Shown here piece by piece: positions 45,688 through 54,064 of a stretch of 64,000 nucleotides of DNA. The stretch is from positions 6,387-70,386 of the forward strand of contig DXFE01000048.1 of NCBI GenBank assembly GCA_019114585.1, written 5' to 3'. Numbering within the stretch: position 1 is the stretch's first letter; the number at the start of each line of letters is the position of its first letter. The notes under the pieces were generated by a model. It was not told the DNA's origin. It saw only the letters and a program-made list of their open reading frames with translations, and searched no databases. The position numbers were made by a program, and so were the translations under genes. The DNA is from Gemmiger_A avium. GTDB lineage: Bacteria > Bacillota > Clostridia > Oscillospirales > Ruminococcaceae.

Positions 45688-46842
45688 TCACAGATGTCGG
45701 AACAGCGGCAGCCGCTTGACCTGGATGGCCTGCACCGGGCACATCTCATGGCAGCAGAAGCACCGGATGCAATCCGCCGGGCGGATGCGGGCTGTCTTGT
45801 TCAACTCGATAGTATGGCGGGGGCAGATCTCGGCGCAGCGGCCGCAGCCGATGCATTTGGCCGTTTCCACCACCGGGCGGGGGGCAGCCCAGCGCTCCAG
45901 CCGGGGCAGCACCCAGGCCACGGGGCCGCGGGCATGGCGGGCAAAATCGGTATCGCCCGCGCCGTAGCTGGCGGGCAGGCGGAAGGGCGCGGGCCGGAGC
46001 AGGGTCTCGTCCCCGTCCAGCGCCTGCGCCGGAAACTCCGCCGGGCACAGGCCACGCCGGATGCCGGCGGCCAGATAGGGCACCCGCTCCGGCTCGATGC
46101 CCATGATGCGGCAGGCGGCCAGGTCCACGAGGAACGGGTCCGCGCCGCCCAGCACCAGCCCCAGCGGACGGGGGCTGCCGCCGGAGGGGCCGTCCCCCTC
46201 CATACCCACCACCCCATCCAGGATAGTCAGGGCGGGCTGCACGGTACGGCACAGATCGGTCAGCATCTCGCCAAACCACTCCTTATCCGGGAACCGGGTA
46301 TGCCACTCGGCCTTTTTCAGCCCCGGGATGCAGCCGAACAGGTTCTTTACCGACAGGCTGGCCCCGGTCATCACGTGGGTTTTCATCTTGGGCAGGTCGA
46401 TCAGGTAATCCCGCTGTGCCACCGGCTCGATCAGTTCAAACTCCCGCACAAGGCCACCGGTCGCGGCGGGTACCGTCACGCTTTTGCAGGCATCGTAGAG
46501 GGCGATGCCCAGCTCTTTGGCCAGGGCGGTCATGCCGGTGCCCTCGTAGAGCGCCCGCATCCGGGCGGGGGTGTACAGCCCGCCCGGGGAATCCGCCAGC
46601 AGGATATCGGTCACGCCCCGGCGGCGCAGCGCCGCCACCACCGCCCGGAGCAGGGCCGGATGGGTGGTGACCGCCTTGTCCGGCGCATGGCGGGCCAGCA
46701 GGTTGGGTTTGAGCAGCACCCGGCTGGCGGGGGTGGGCTGCTTTTCGGCGGGCAGAGCGGCAAACACCGCCTCCACCGCTGCGTCCAGCGCCGCCGCGTC
46801 CTCATAGGAGGCCACGGGGCGCACAATCACCGGGCTCAGCAT
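45688..46842 (-). CDS. DUF362 protein with C-terminal 2x[4Fe-4S] ferredoxin domain
   Basis: A 384-residue protein. The first 290 residues are the DUF362 domain (LLKPNLLARHAPDKAVTTHP, DYLIDLPKMKTHVMTGASLSVKNLFGCIPG, PLGLVLGGADPFLVDLAACRIMG). The C-terminus has two ferredoxin cluster motifs, CIGCGRCAEICP and CIRCFCCHEMCP. The biochemical role of DUF362 is unknown; electron transfer or a redox-linked maturation role is inferred from the clusters. ATG 46842 overlaps the aminotransferase 3' end by seven bases, so the two are probably made together. Confidence 0.9.
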   Translation of the reverse strand: MLSPVIVRPVASYEDAAALDAAVEAVFAALPAEKQPTPASRVLLKPNLLARHAPDKAVTTHPALLRAVVAALRRRGVTDILLADSPGGLYTPARMRALYEGTGMTALAKELGIALYDACKSVTVPAATGGLVREFELIEPVAQRDYLIDLPKMKTHVMTGASLSVKNLFGCIPGLKKAEWHTRFPDKEWFGEMLTDLCRTVQPALTILDGVVGMEGDGPSGGSPRPLGLVLGGADPFLVDLAACRIMGIEPERVPYLAAGIRRGLCPAEFPAQALDGDETLLRPAPFRLPASYGAGDTDFARHARGPVAWVLPRLERWAAPRPVVETAKCIGCGRCAEICPRHTIELNKTARIRPADCIRCFCCHEMCPVQAIQVKRLPLFRHL

Positions 46843-48011
46843 CCCCGCAGCTCCCACAGAAATTCCCGGATGCGGGAGAGGGCTTCCTGCAGATGGGCCA
46901 CCGAGTAGGCGTAGCTGACCCGGGCGTACCCCTCGCCGGAAGCGCCGAAAGCGGTACCGGGCACGATGGCCACATGCTTGCGGCGCAGCAGCTGCTGGCA
47001 GAACTCGTCGCTGGACAGGCCGGTGCCCCCCACATAGGGAAACACATAGAACGCGCCGCCCGGCTCAAAGCAGGCCAGGCCCATGTTGTTGAACTCCCGC
47101 ACCAGCAGGCGGCGGCGCATGTCGTACTCCTGGCGCATCTGCTCGATCTGGTCGTCGCAGTCCCGCAGGGCCACAATGGCGCCGTACTGGCTGGTGGTGG
47201 GGGCGCTCATGATGCAGTTCTGGTGCAGCTTGAGCATGACCTTGATAATGGGGGCGGGCCCGCAGGCGTAGCCCAGCCGCCAGCCGGTCATGGCGTAGGT
47301 TTTGGAGAAGCCGTTCACCACGATGGTGCGCTCGGCCATGCCGGGCAGCGAGGCAATGCTCACATGCCGGTGGGCGCCGTAGGTCAGTTCGGCGTAGATC
47401 TCGTCGGACAGTACAATTATATTGGTGTCCCGCAGCACCTCGGCCAGGGCTTCCAGATCCTGCTTTTCCATCACCGCGCCGGTGGGGTTGCAGGGGAAAG
47501 GCAGCACCAGCAGCTTGGTGCGGGGGGTGATGGCGGCTTTCAGTTCCTCGGCGGTCAGCTTGAAGCCGTTCTCCGCTTTCAGGGGCACCGGCACCGGCAC
47601 ACCGCCGGTCAGGCTGGTGATGGGGTCGTAGCAGACAAAGCAGGGTTCCGGGATGATGACCTCGTCCCCCGGACAGACCAGCGCCCGGATGGTCAGGTCA
47701 ATGGCCTCGCTGCCGCCCACTGTGACCAGAATCTGGTTGGCCGGATCGTAGGACAGGCCAAACCGCCGGTCCATATAGGCGGCGATCTGGGTGCGCAGTT
47801 CCTTCATGCCGGCGTTGGCGGTGTAGCGGGTGCGGCCCCGCTGCAGGCTGTTGATGGCCGCGTCCCGGATGGTCCAGGGGGTCTTGAAGTCCGGCTCGCC
47901 CACGCTCAGGCTGATGCACTCCTCCATCTCGGCGGCGATGTCGAAAAACTTGCGGATGCCGGAAGGCCGCATCTGCGCCGCCAGGGGGGAGATCAGTTTC
48001 TCATAGTCCAT
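46836..48011 (-). CDS. PLP-dependent aminotransferase, class I/II
   Basis: About 391 residues, fold type I. VGEPDFKTP near the N-terminus, NPTGAVM, SDEIYAELTYG and the PLP-lysine motif SKTYAMTGWRLGYACGP are all present, with the substrate-carboxylate Arg in YARVSYAYS. Close to the aspartate/aromatic aminotransferase group often annotated as PatA/MalY-like; the amino acid is not predictable. The start is ambiguous: ATG 48011 is used, but TTG 48017 overlaps the regulator stop (TTGA) and is better spaced from GGGAG. Co-transcribed with the Lrp-type gene, its likely regulator. Confidence 0.93.
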   Translation of the reverse strand: MDYEKLISPLAAQMRPSGIRKFFDIAAEMEECISLSVGEPDFKTPWTIRDAAINSLQRGRTRYTANAGMKELRTQIAAYMDRRFGLSYDPANQILVTVGGSEAIDLTIRALVCPGDEVIIPEPCFVCYDPITSLTGGVPVPVPLKAENGFKLTAEELKAAITPRTKLLVLPFPCNPTGAVMEKQDLEALAEVLRDTNIIVLSDEIYAELTYGAHRHVSIASLPGMAERTIVVNGFSKTYAMTGWRLGYACGPAPIIKVMLKLHQNCIMSAPTTSQYGAIVALRDCDDQIEQMRQEYDMRRRLLVREFNNMGLACFEPGGAFYVFPYVGGTGLSSDEFCQQLLRRKHVAIVPGTAFGASGEGYARVSYAYSVAHLQEALSRIREFLWELRGC

Positions 48012-48013
48012 GT

Positions 48014-48490
48014 TCAAAACATCGTCTCCCTTTCTTCCGGCTCATCGTCCTGGAACAGCTGGCCGTCTTTTTTATAGGTACGCAGCACAAAATGGGTGGC
48101 GGTGCCCAGCACGTCGTCCAGCGGGGACAGCCGCTTGGCCACAAACAGGGCGATGTCCTGGAAGCTCTTGCCCCGCATCACCACCTGCAGGTCGTAGCCG
48201 CCGCTCATGAGCAGCAGGCTTTCCACCTCTTCAAAGGCGGCCACGGCAGCGGCCACGTCGTCAAAGCCCCGGTCCTTCTTGGGGCGCACCCGCAGCTCGA
48301 TCACCGCCTGCACCCGGCCGTCGTCGGTCTTGTCCCAGTCGATCAGGGTGTTGAAGCCCCGGATGACCCCGTCCCGCCGGTATTTGTCCATCTGCAGGGC
48401 CACTTCCTCCGCCGTGACCCCCAGCATGGCGGCCAGTTCCTCCACGCTCAGACGTGCGTTCTGCTCCAGCAGTTTCAGCATACGTTCCAT
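48014..48490 (-). CDS. Lrp/AsnC family transcriptional regulator
   Basis: A 158-residue regulator: an N-terminal helix-turn-helix (LLEQNARLSVEELAAMLGVTAEEVALQMDKYRRDGVIRGF) and a C-terminal RAM ligand-binding domain (AVIELRVRPKKDRGFDDVAAAV, SGGYDLQVVMRGKSFQDIALF). ATG 48490 has AAAGGATGG upstream; an ATG four codons earlier lies inside that site. It heads the operon with the aminotransferase and DUF362 gene and probably senses an amino acid, perhaps the aminotransferase substrate (inference). Confidence 0.92.
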   Translation of the reverse strand: MERMLKLLEQNARLSVEELAAMLGVTAEEVALQMDKYRRDGVIRGFNTLIDWDKTDDGRVQAVIELRVRPKKDRGFDDVAAAVAAFEEVESLLLMSGGYDLQVVMRGKSFQDIALFVAKRLSPLDDVLGTATHFVLRTYKKDGQLFQDDEPEERETMF

Positions 48491-48568
48491 TCCCGATACC
48501 ATCCTTTCCCGCCCGGCAAGCCGGGTAATCTTGCAGCCTACGGCGCTGTTTGCGCCGTGTTGCCAAAT

Positions 48569-48577
48569 ATTATAGCA
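48569..48577 (-). promoter_or_regulatory. Extended -10 promoter of the Lrp-type operon
   Basis: Minus-strand TGCTATAAT about 80 bases before the regulator ATG. It is back to back with the ACT-gene promoter, only about 18 bases away, so an Lrp dimer bound here could affect both directions. Confidence 0.6.
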
Positions 48578-48592
48578 TATTTGCCCGCGGCC

Positions 48593-48601
48593 TGCTATAA
48601 T
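48593..48601 (+). promoter_or_regulatory. Extended -10 promoter of the ACT-DUF711 operon
   Basis: Plus-strand TGCTATAAT, 45 bases upstream of the ACT-gene ATG. The -35 region (TAGCAT at 48573-48578) is weak and overlaps the -10 of the divergent promoter. Confidence 0.6.
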
Positions 48602-48645
48602 TGTTATGACCTTGGCACAGATTGATCATTGGAAGGAGAACAGAC

Positions 48646-48915
48646 ATGAAAGCTGTTATCACGGTTGTAGGCAAGGACACGGTGGGCGTTGTGGCCCGCG
48701 TGGGAGGCGTGTGTGGAAATCTGAACATCAACATTGAGGACATTACCCAGAGCATTATGCAGGAGATGTTCTGCATGATCATGCTGGTGGATCTGAGCCG
48801 CTGCAATGTATCCCATGAGCAGGTGCGTGAGGCGCTGGCCGACCTGGGCAAGGAGATGGGCATGCAGGTGACCATCACCCGGCAGGAAGTTTTTGAAGCC
48901 ATGCACCACATCTGA
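48646..48915 (+). CDS. ACT domain protein (UPF0237)
   Basis: An 89-residue single ACT domain: MKAVITVVGKDTVGVVARVGG, then NLNINIEDITQSIMQEMFCMIM and a C-terminal helix. ACT domains bind amino acids; this stand-alone UPF0237 type is almost always next to a DUF711 gene, as here (21-base gap). ATG 48646 has GGAAGGAG upstream. Probably a small-molecule sensor for its partner; the ligand is unknown. Confidence 0.94.
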   Translation: MKAVITVVGKDTVGVVARVGGVCGNLNINIEDITQSIMQEMFCMIMLVDLSRCNVSHEQVREALADLGKEMGMQVTITRQEVFEAMHHI

Positions 48916-48936
48916 TCAGGGCGGGAGAGGAAAAAG

Positions 48937-50304
48937 ATGAGTATTCTGAACACCCGGGACATTCTGGAGACCATCCAGATGATCACCGACGAAAACCTGG
49001 ACGTGCGCACCGTGACCATGGGCATCAGCCTGCTGGACTGCATCGACCCGGACCCGGCGCGCGCCTGCGAGAAGATCTACAACAAGATCACCACCAAAGC
49101 GGCGAATCTTGTGCCGGTGGTGGAGAAGATCAGCGCCGATTACGGCATTCCCATCGTGAACAAGCGCATCAGCGTGACCCCCATTGCCATGCTGCTGGGC
49201 GCGGCCCCCGAGGCCGACCCGGTGGACTACGCCAAGGCCCTGGACAAGGCGGCCAAGGCGGTGGGTGTGAACTTTATCGGCGGATTCGGCGCGCTGGTGC
49301 ACAAGGGCTTTTCCGCCGGGGACGAGCGGCTGATTGAAGCCATCCCCCGTGCTCTGGCCGAGACCGACGTGGTGTGCTCCTCGGTGAATATCGGCAGCAC
49401 CAAGAGCGGTTTGAACATGGACGCCATCGCCCGGATGGGCCATGTGGTGCGCAAGGCCGCCGAGCTGACCGCCGACAACCAGTGCATGGGCGCCGCCAAG
49501 CTGGTGGTGTTCTGCAACGCGCCGGAGGATAACCCCTTCATGGCGGGCGCGTTCCACGGCCCCGGCGAGCCGGACTGCGTGGTGCATGTGGGCGTTTCCG
49601 GCCCGGGCGCGGTGCGCGCGGCGCTGGCCAAGCTGCCCAAGGACGCGCCGCTGGATGAGGTGGCGGAGCTGATCAAGCGCACCGCCTTCAAGATCACCCG
49701 GATGGGCCAGCTGGTGGGCAACCTGGCGGCCCAGCAGCTGGGCGTGCCCTTCGGCATTGTGGACCTGTCGCTGGCGCCCACCCCCGCTATCGGGGACAGC
49801 GTGGCCAACATTCTGGAAGAGATGGGGCTGGAAAGCTGCGGCTGCTGCGGCACCACCGCCGCCCTGGCCCTTTTGAACGACGCGGTGAAGAAAGGCGGCG
49901 TGATGGCCTCGAACCATGTGGGCGGGCTGTCCGGCGCGTTCATCCCGGTAAGCGAGGACGACGGCATGATCAAGGCGGCCGAGCGGGGCAGCCTGAGCCT
50001 GGAAAAGCTGGAGGCCATGACCGCCGTGTGCAGCGTGGGCATCGACATGGTGGTGCTGCCCGGCGATACCCCCGCCGCGGTGATCAGCGGCCTGATCGCG
50101 GACGAAGCCGCCATCGGCATGGTAAACAGCAAAACCACCGCCGTGCGTGTGATCCCGGCCATCGGGCGCAAGGCGGGCGAGATCCTGGATTTCGGCGGGC
50201 TGCTGGGCTATGGGCCCATCATGCCCATCAGCACCTGGTCGCCGGAGGTGTTTGTGGCCCGGGGCGGCCGCATCCCGGCCCCCATGCAGGCGCTGAAGAA
50301 CTGA
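48937..50304 (+). CDS. DUF711 / UPF0210 family protein (PFL-like)
   Basis: A 455-residue protein collinear with UPF0210: DILETIQMITDENLDVRTVTMGISL, NKRISVTPIAML, GVNFIGGFGALVHKGFSAGD, ADNQCMGAAKLVVFCNAPEDNPFMAGAFHG, and the conserved cysteines in ESCGCCGTTAALALLNDAVKKGG. Structures of the family resemble the pyruvate-formate-lyase fold, but no activity is established. It follows the ACT gene and precedes the GWA-core/GT-C-like pair by 16 bases, so all four genes are probably one transcript. Confidence 0.93.
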   Translation: MSILNTRDILETIQMITDENLDVRTVTMGISLLDCIDPDPARACEKIYNKITTKAANLVPVVEKISADYGIPIVNKRISVTPIAMLLGAAPEADPVDYAKALDKAAKAVGVNFIGGFGALVHKGFSAGDERLIEAIPRALAETDVVCSSVNIGSTKSGLNMDAIARMGHVVRKAAELTADNQCMGAAKLVVFCNAPEDNPFMAGAFHGPGEPDCVVHVGVSGPGAVRAALAKLPKDAPLDEVAELIKRTAFKITRMGQLVGNLAAQQLGVPFGIVDLSLAPTPAIGDSVANILEEMGLESCGCCGTTAALALLNDAVKKGGVMASNHVGGLSGAFIPVSEDDGMIKAAERGSLSLEKLEAMTAVCSVGIDMVVLPGDTPAAVISGLIADEAAIGMVNSKTTAVRVIPAIGRKAGEILDFGGLLGYGPIMPISTWSPEVFVARGGRIPAPMQALKN

Positions 50305-50320
50305 CACAGGGGTGAGGAGT

Positions 50321-50812
50321 ATGAAACCGGCCAAACCGGCCGATCCCCGGCTTTTGTGGGGATTCTGGGTGCTGGCGGCGGCGGGCATCCTGCTGTTTGC
50401 CTTTCTGCTGCGCACCGATCTGCGTTCGGTGCACCGGCTGGACCCGGCCGCCTACACCGAACCGGCGCCGGAGGGCTTTGTGTACGAGTGCACCATCACG
50501 CCCGGCAGCGGGGTGCTGACCCTGAGCGGCTGGGCAATGGTGCAGGGCGAGGGGCCCGGCGCGGTGGACTGCCGGTATGTGCTGTATGACCCGGCACAGG
50601 ATAGGTATTACCGGCTGCCCACCACCATGGAACAGAGCGAGGCGGCGGTGGCCGCCACCGGGGAATCCGGCGCGCTGTACGCGGGGCTGTACGGCTTTGC
50701 GCTGACCGAGCAGCTGCCCGCCGGGGAGCTGGAGCTCTGCTTTGCCTACCGCAGTGACGGCCACAACGCCCTGATCCACACCGGGCAGACCACAACGGGA
50801 GGCGCTGTATGA
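50321..50812 (+). CDS. Small single-pass membrane protein with LxGWA core (module copy 1)
   Basis: A 163-residue protein without a family I recognise. One membrane helix at about 12-31 (LWGFWVLAAAGILLFAFLL) is followed by an outside domain of about 130 residues, rich in beta-prone segments. Its core, GVLTLSGWAMVQGEG then CRYVLYDPAQDRYYRLPT and ELELCFAYRSDGHNALIHTG, aligns by eye with the protein at 62086-62625. ATG 50321 has GAGGAG directly upstream; a GTG three codons earlier lies inside that site. The stop overlaps the start of the polytopic gene (ATGA), and the same arrangement recurs in copy 2, so the two proteins probably work as a complex. Confidence 0.8.
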   Translation: MKPAKPADPRLLWGFWVLAAAGILLFAFLLRTDLRSVHRLDPAAYTEPAPEGFVYECTITPGSGVLTLSGWAMVQGEGPGAVDCRYVLYDPAQDRYYRLPTTMEQSEAAVAATGESGALYAGLYGFALTEQLPAGELELCFAYRSDGHNALIHTGQTTTGGAV

Positions 50813-52137
50813 ACAAATTGCGGCAGGGGCTGCGGAATCCGCTGACCCCCTTTGTTGTGTTCGGTCTGCTGACGCTGGTGTGGCATCTGGGCCTGGTGAT
50901 CGTGGACGCGGACGAAATTTTTTACGGCAGCATCCTGGGGCAGCAGTCCCTGGTGAAATTTCTGATAGAGCATTACCAGACCTGGTCTTCCCGCACGGTG
51001 ATCGAGACGCTGTTCTGCGTCTTCTCCACCCTGCCCCGCTGGGTCTGGCGGCTGGCGGACAGCGCCGTGGTGCTGGGGCTGGCCCTGGCGCTGGGACGGC
51101 TGCTGCGGGGACAGAATGCCCCCGACAGCCGGGAAAACTGGCTGCTGGTGTTTCTGCTCTGGCTGTATCCCTGGTGGTACCTGAGCACCGCCGGCTGGGT
51201 GGTGACCACCCTGAACTACCTGTGGCCGCTGGCCGGGCTGTGCCTGGGCTTTCTTGCCCTGGACGGCTGGGGCGGCCGGTGGGGCATCGCGGCGGCCATC
51301 CTGGGAATGGTGTGCGCGGTGAACATGGAGCAGACCATGGTGCTGGCCATCCTGCTGCTGGCCTGCTGGGGCGGCTGGCGGGTATTCCACAAGCTGCCCC
51401 TGCCCCGGCTGTTCTTTGCCGAGGCGGCGCTGGCGCTGGCGGGGCTTGCCTACATGCTGGCCTGCCCGGGTTCGGCCATGCGCACCGAGAACGAGATCGT
51501 ATCCTACTACAAGGATTTCGGGATGCAGTCCTTCCTGTCCAAGGTGGAGGCGGGCGTATCCGGCGCCCTGGGCGAGATGTTCCTGGACCGGAACCTGCTG
51601 TACGCGCTGTTCCTGATGATTCTGGCGGCGGTGGTATGGCAGGTCAGCCGCAACTGGCTGTACCGGGCGGCGGCGCTGGTGCCGCTGGCGGTGGAGCTGA
51701 GCCTGGGGCTGCTGTTCCGCCATTACAAGGACCTGGTTCCGGCGCTGCGGGACGCGGTGGCTGCGGCCCGGGGCGTGGGCACGGTGCATGTGTCCAACTG
51801 CAACCAGCTTACCGCCTGGATTCCCTTTCTGCTGCTGTGCGGCTGCTTTGCCCTGGTGTGCGGCTGTGTGTACATCGCGCTGGGCCACACCCCGGAGGCC
51901 TTTGCGGCGCTGGCGGTACTGCTGAGCGGCTTTGCCACCCGGGCGGCCATCGGGTTCACCCCGGCGGCGGCGGTATCCGGGGAGCGCACCGGTTTTCTGT
52001 TCGCCATAGCGGCGGCGGTATGCGGCGTGCTGGTGGGCCGCCGGCTGCGGCTGGAGAAGCTGTGGCAGAAAATCCTGGCGGCGGTGATCCTGCTGCCGCT
52101 TGTAAGCGTGCAGTTTATCTCCCTGTGGGAAATCTGA
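50809..52137 (+). CDS. Polytopic membrane protein, GT-C/DUF6056-like (module copy 1)
   Basis: A 442-residue protein with about 11 hydrophobic helices. After helix 1 an outside loop contains VDADEIFYGS (acidic pair near residues 33-36) and then HYQTWSSRTVIETLF, a layout like GT-C lipid-linked-sugar glycosyltransferases and the DUF6056 group; both features recur in the paralogue at 62622-63959 (RADDLRYMS, YLNWSGRALHLLY). Function is inferred: transfer of a sugar from a polyprenyl-phosphate carrier to a surface polymer is the simplest reading. It is co-translated with the small protein upstream and followed by a terminator. Confidence 0.75.
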   Translation: MNKLRQGLRNPLTPFVVFGLLTLVWHLGLVIVDADEIFYGSILGQQSLVKFLIEHYQTWSSRTVIETLFCVFSTLPRWVWRLADSAVVLGLALALGRLLRGQNAPDSRENWLLVFLLWLYPWWYLSTAGWVVTTLNYLWPLAGLCLGFLALDGWGGRWGIAAAILGMVCAVNMEQTMVLAILLLACWGGWRVFHKLPLPRLFFAEAALALAGLAYMLACPGSAMRTENEIVSYYKDFGMQSFLSKVEAGVSGALGEMFLDRNLLYALFLMILAAVVWQVSRNWLYRAAALVPLAVELSLGLLFRHYKDLVPALRDAVAAARGVGTVHVSNCNQLTAWIPFLLLCGCFALVCGCVYIALGHTPEAFAALAVLLSGFATRAAIGFTPAAAVSGERTGFLFAIAAAVCGVLVGRRLRLEKLWQKILAAVILLPLVSVQFISLWEI

Positions 52138-52147
52138 ACAGTATCAG

Positions 52148-52180
52148 GGCCGTCCCGCTTTGCGCGGGGCGGCCTTTTTT
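52148..52180 (+). terminator. Terminator of the ACT-DUF711-GWA/GT-C operon
   Basis: Eleven-bp stem (52148-52158 with 52164-52174, one G-U) with a five-base loop, followed by six U residues. Confidence 0.88.
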
Positions 52181-52248
52181 GCGTGCGCCGGGTATAAGCC
52201 CTTTCTTTTCCGGGCAGACTATGCCAAGGAAGGGGGGGAGAACCTGAC

Positions 52249-52473
52249 GTGGGTATCTTCAATAAAATCTGTCTGCTGCTTTTGATTCTGGGCGGCATAA
52301 ACTGGGGCCTGATGGGTCTGTTCACCTTTGACGCGGTGGGCTGGCTGTTCGGCGGCACCGCGTCGCTGATCAGCCGGATCGTGTTCACGGTGATCGGCGC
52401 GGCGGCACTTTGCGCCATTCCCGGCCTGTTTGCCCCCGGCCCGGACGATGCCAAAAGCGACGGCATGGCCTGA
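52249..52473 (+). CDS. DUF378 small membrane protein
   Basis: A 74-residue protein with two membrane helices: IFNKICLLLLILGGINWGLMGLF and SRIVFTVIGAAALCAIPGLF. The LGGINWGLMGL motif defines DUF378 (YuzA-like); function unknown. The start is GTG 52249 with GGGGGGGAG ten bases upstream. Monocistronic between two terminators. Confidence 0.9.
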   Translation: MGIFNKICLLLLILGGINWGLMGLFTFDAVGWLFGGTASLISRIVFTVIGAAALCAIPGLFAPGPDDAKSDGMA

Positions 52474-52484
52474 GCGCATACAAG

Positions 52485-52529
52485 AAAGACGCACGGTTTT
52501 TGTGTAGCCAAAACCGTGCGTCTTTTTTT
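52485..52529 (+). terminator. Terminator of the DUF378 gene
   Basis: A long stem, AAGACGCACGGTTTT pairing with AAAACCGTGCGTCTT, around a GTGTAGCC-type loop, followed by seven U residues on the plus strand. Confidence 0.9.
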
Positions 52530-52538
52530 GTGCGGGAT

Positions 52539-52576
52539 AAAAGGCCGCGCCCCGGCGCTGCTGACGCCGGGGCGCG
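52539..52576 (-). terminator. Terminator of the ABC transporter / M20 operon
   Basis: Twelve-bp perfect stem (52546-52557 with 52565-52576), seven-base loop, followed on the minus strand by GCCUUUUAU. It ends the minus-strand operon just past the amidohydrolase stop. Confidence 0.85.
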
Positions 52577-52601
52577 GGAAAGGATGGTCGCCGGAAAACG
52601 G

Positions 52602-54047
52602 TCAGTCCACCAGGGTGGGAACTGCGTCCGGCGGGATGGGGCATACATAACCGCTGGCAGCGGCCTGCTCAAACTCGGCCCGGGCGGCGGCCAGCAGTTC
52701 CGGCTGCTCGTACAGGTCGATGGCGGCGGCGGCCAGAACCCGGCCTGCCTGCAGCAGAGCCTTGTGGGCCAGTGCGGTGGCGCCGCAGCTGACCGCCTGC
52801 CAGCTGTGGCCGGGGGTGCCGTTGGGCCAGGAGGCCAGATGGATCTGGCCGGTGGGGGTCTGCCAGCTCACGTCCCCCACATCGGTGGAGCCGGGCTCAA
52901 AGGCCGGGCCGCCATAATAGGGGGCCAGGAACTCGTTCATGGCATGGCCGGCGGCCTGCTGCATGGCCTGCACCTGGCTGGCCAGCTCGGTGCTGTTGGC
53001 CGCGGCAATGCCCGGCACCGGCGCACCGGCCGGGCAGCTGGCGGCCAGCTTGTCCGCAAAGGCCAGTTCTTCCGGGGTATAGTGGGGCACGCCCAGTGCC
53101 TGGAAGTTGGCATACAGAACCTTTTCCAGCGTGTGGTTGGGCACCGTGTCGGCCAGGCCGTCGATGAATTTTTTGGTCAGGGTGGTGCCGGTCATCAGGG
53201 CTGCGCCCTGCGCAATGTCGTCCACCCGCTTCTGCAGTTCCACGGCTTCGGCCACCTTGTTGGACCGCACCATGTAGAGCACCGAGGCCTCGGCCTGCAC
53301 CACGTTGGGGCTGCGTCCGCCCGCGTCGGTGATGGCGTAGTGCACCCGGCACTTGTCGCCCATGTGCTCCCGCAGAAACTGCACGCCGATGTTCATGAGC
53401 TCCACCGCGTCCAGGGCGCTGCGGCCCCGTTCCGGCTCGCCCGCCGCGTGGGCGGCCAGCCCGTGGAAGAAATACTGGGTCTGGATGCAGGAGTTGGTGG
53501 ACCCGGTGACCACCTCGTTCACCGTGTCCGGATGCCAGGTCAGGGCCGCGTCCAGGTTGCGCCAGACGTTGTCCCGGGCCATGAAAGCCTTGGCGGCGCC
53601 GCCCTCTTCGCCGGGGCAGCCGTAGAACTCCACCGTGCCGGGGCGGCCGGTGGCCTGCAGGTACTCCTTGATGGCCACCGCGGCGGCCATGCTGCCCGCT
53701 CCCAGCAGGTTGTGGCCGCAGCCGTGGCCGCAGCCGCCCGGGGTGCGGGGCACCGGTTCGGTGGCGCCCGCCTGCTGGGACAGCCCGCTCAGCGCGTCGT
53801 ACTCGGCCAGAATGCCGATCACCGGTTTGCCGCTGCCCCACCGGGCACAGAACGCGGTGTCGATGCCGGCCACGCCCCGCTCCACCGCAAAGCCCAGCTG
53901 TTCCAGCTCGGTGCAGTAAAGCTCGGCGGAGCGATGCTCCTGCAGGCTTAGTTCCGCAAAATCCCAGATCGCGTCGCTCAGGCGGCAGATCCGGTCCGCG
54001 TACCGGTCAATGGCCGCCAGGGCGGCCTGTTTGTTCGTTTGTTCCAT
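52602..54047 (-). CDS. M20 family amidohydrolase, AbgB-like
   Basis: A 481-residue metallopeptidase of the M20D group closest to AbgB (p-aminobenzoyl-glutamate utilisation subunit B). Metal-site segments are ILAEYDAL, GGCGHGCGHNLLGAG, YGCPGEEGGAAKAFM and the GSTDVGDVSWQTPT block; the dimerisation domain starts at FHGLAAHAAGEPERGRSALDAV. It cleaves an N-acyl or peptide-like amide bond in the cytoplasm. An AbgA partner is absent. ATG 54047 is used; a GTG at 54068 overlapping the ATPase stop is possible. It is the last gene of an amino acid ABC operon, so the imported substrate may be an N-acylated amino acid (inference). Confidence 0.88.
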   Translation of the reverse strand: MEQTNKQAALAAIDRYADRICRLSDAIWDFAELSLQEHRSAELYCTELEQLGFAVERGVAGIDTAFCARWGSGKPVIGILAEYDALSGLSQQAGATEPVPRTPGGCGHGCGHNLLGAGSMAAAVAIKEYLQATGRPGTVEFYGCPGEEGGAAKAFMARDNVWRNLDAALTWHPDTVNEVVTGSTNSCIQTQYFFHGLAAHAAGEPERGRSALDAVELMNIGVQFLREHMGDKCRVHYAITDAGGRSPNVVQAEASVLYMVRSNKVAEAVELQKRVDDIAQGAALMTGTTLTKKFIDGLADTVPNHTLEKVLYANFQALGVPHYTPEELAFADKLAASCPAGAPVPGIAAANSTELASQVQAMQQAAGHAMNEFLAPYYGGPAFEPGSTDVGDVSWQTPTGQIHLASWPNGTPGHSWQAVSCGATALAHKALLQAGRVLAAAAIDLYEQPELLAAARAEFEQAAASGYVCPIPPDAVPTLVD

Positions 54048-54064
54048 TGTGGGTTCGCCTCGGT

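Noticed and set aside
48916..50415. A 499-codon open frame on the minus strand opposite the DUF711 gene
   Set aside because: Shadow frame; the plus-strand gene has full UPF0210 similarity and a proper start site.
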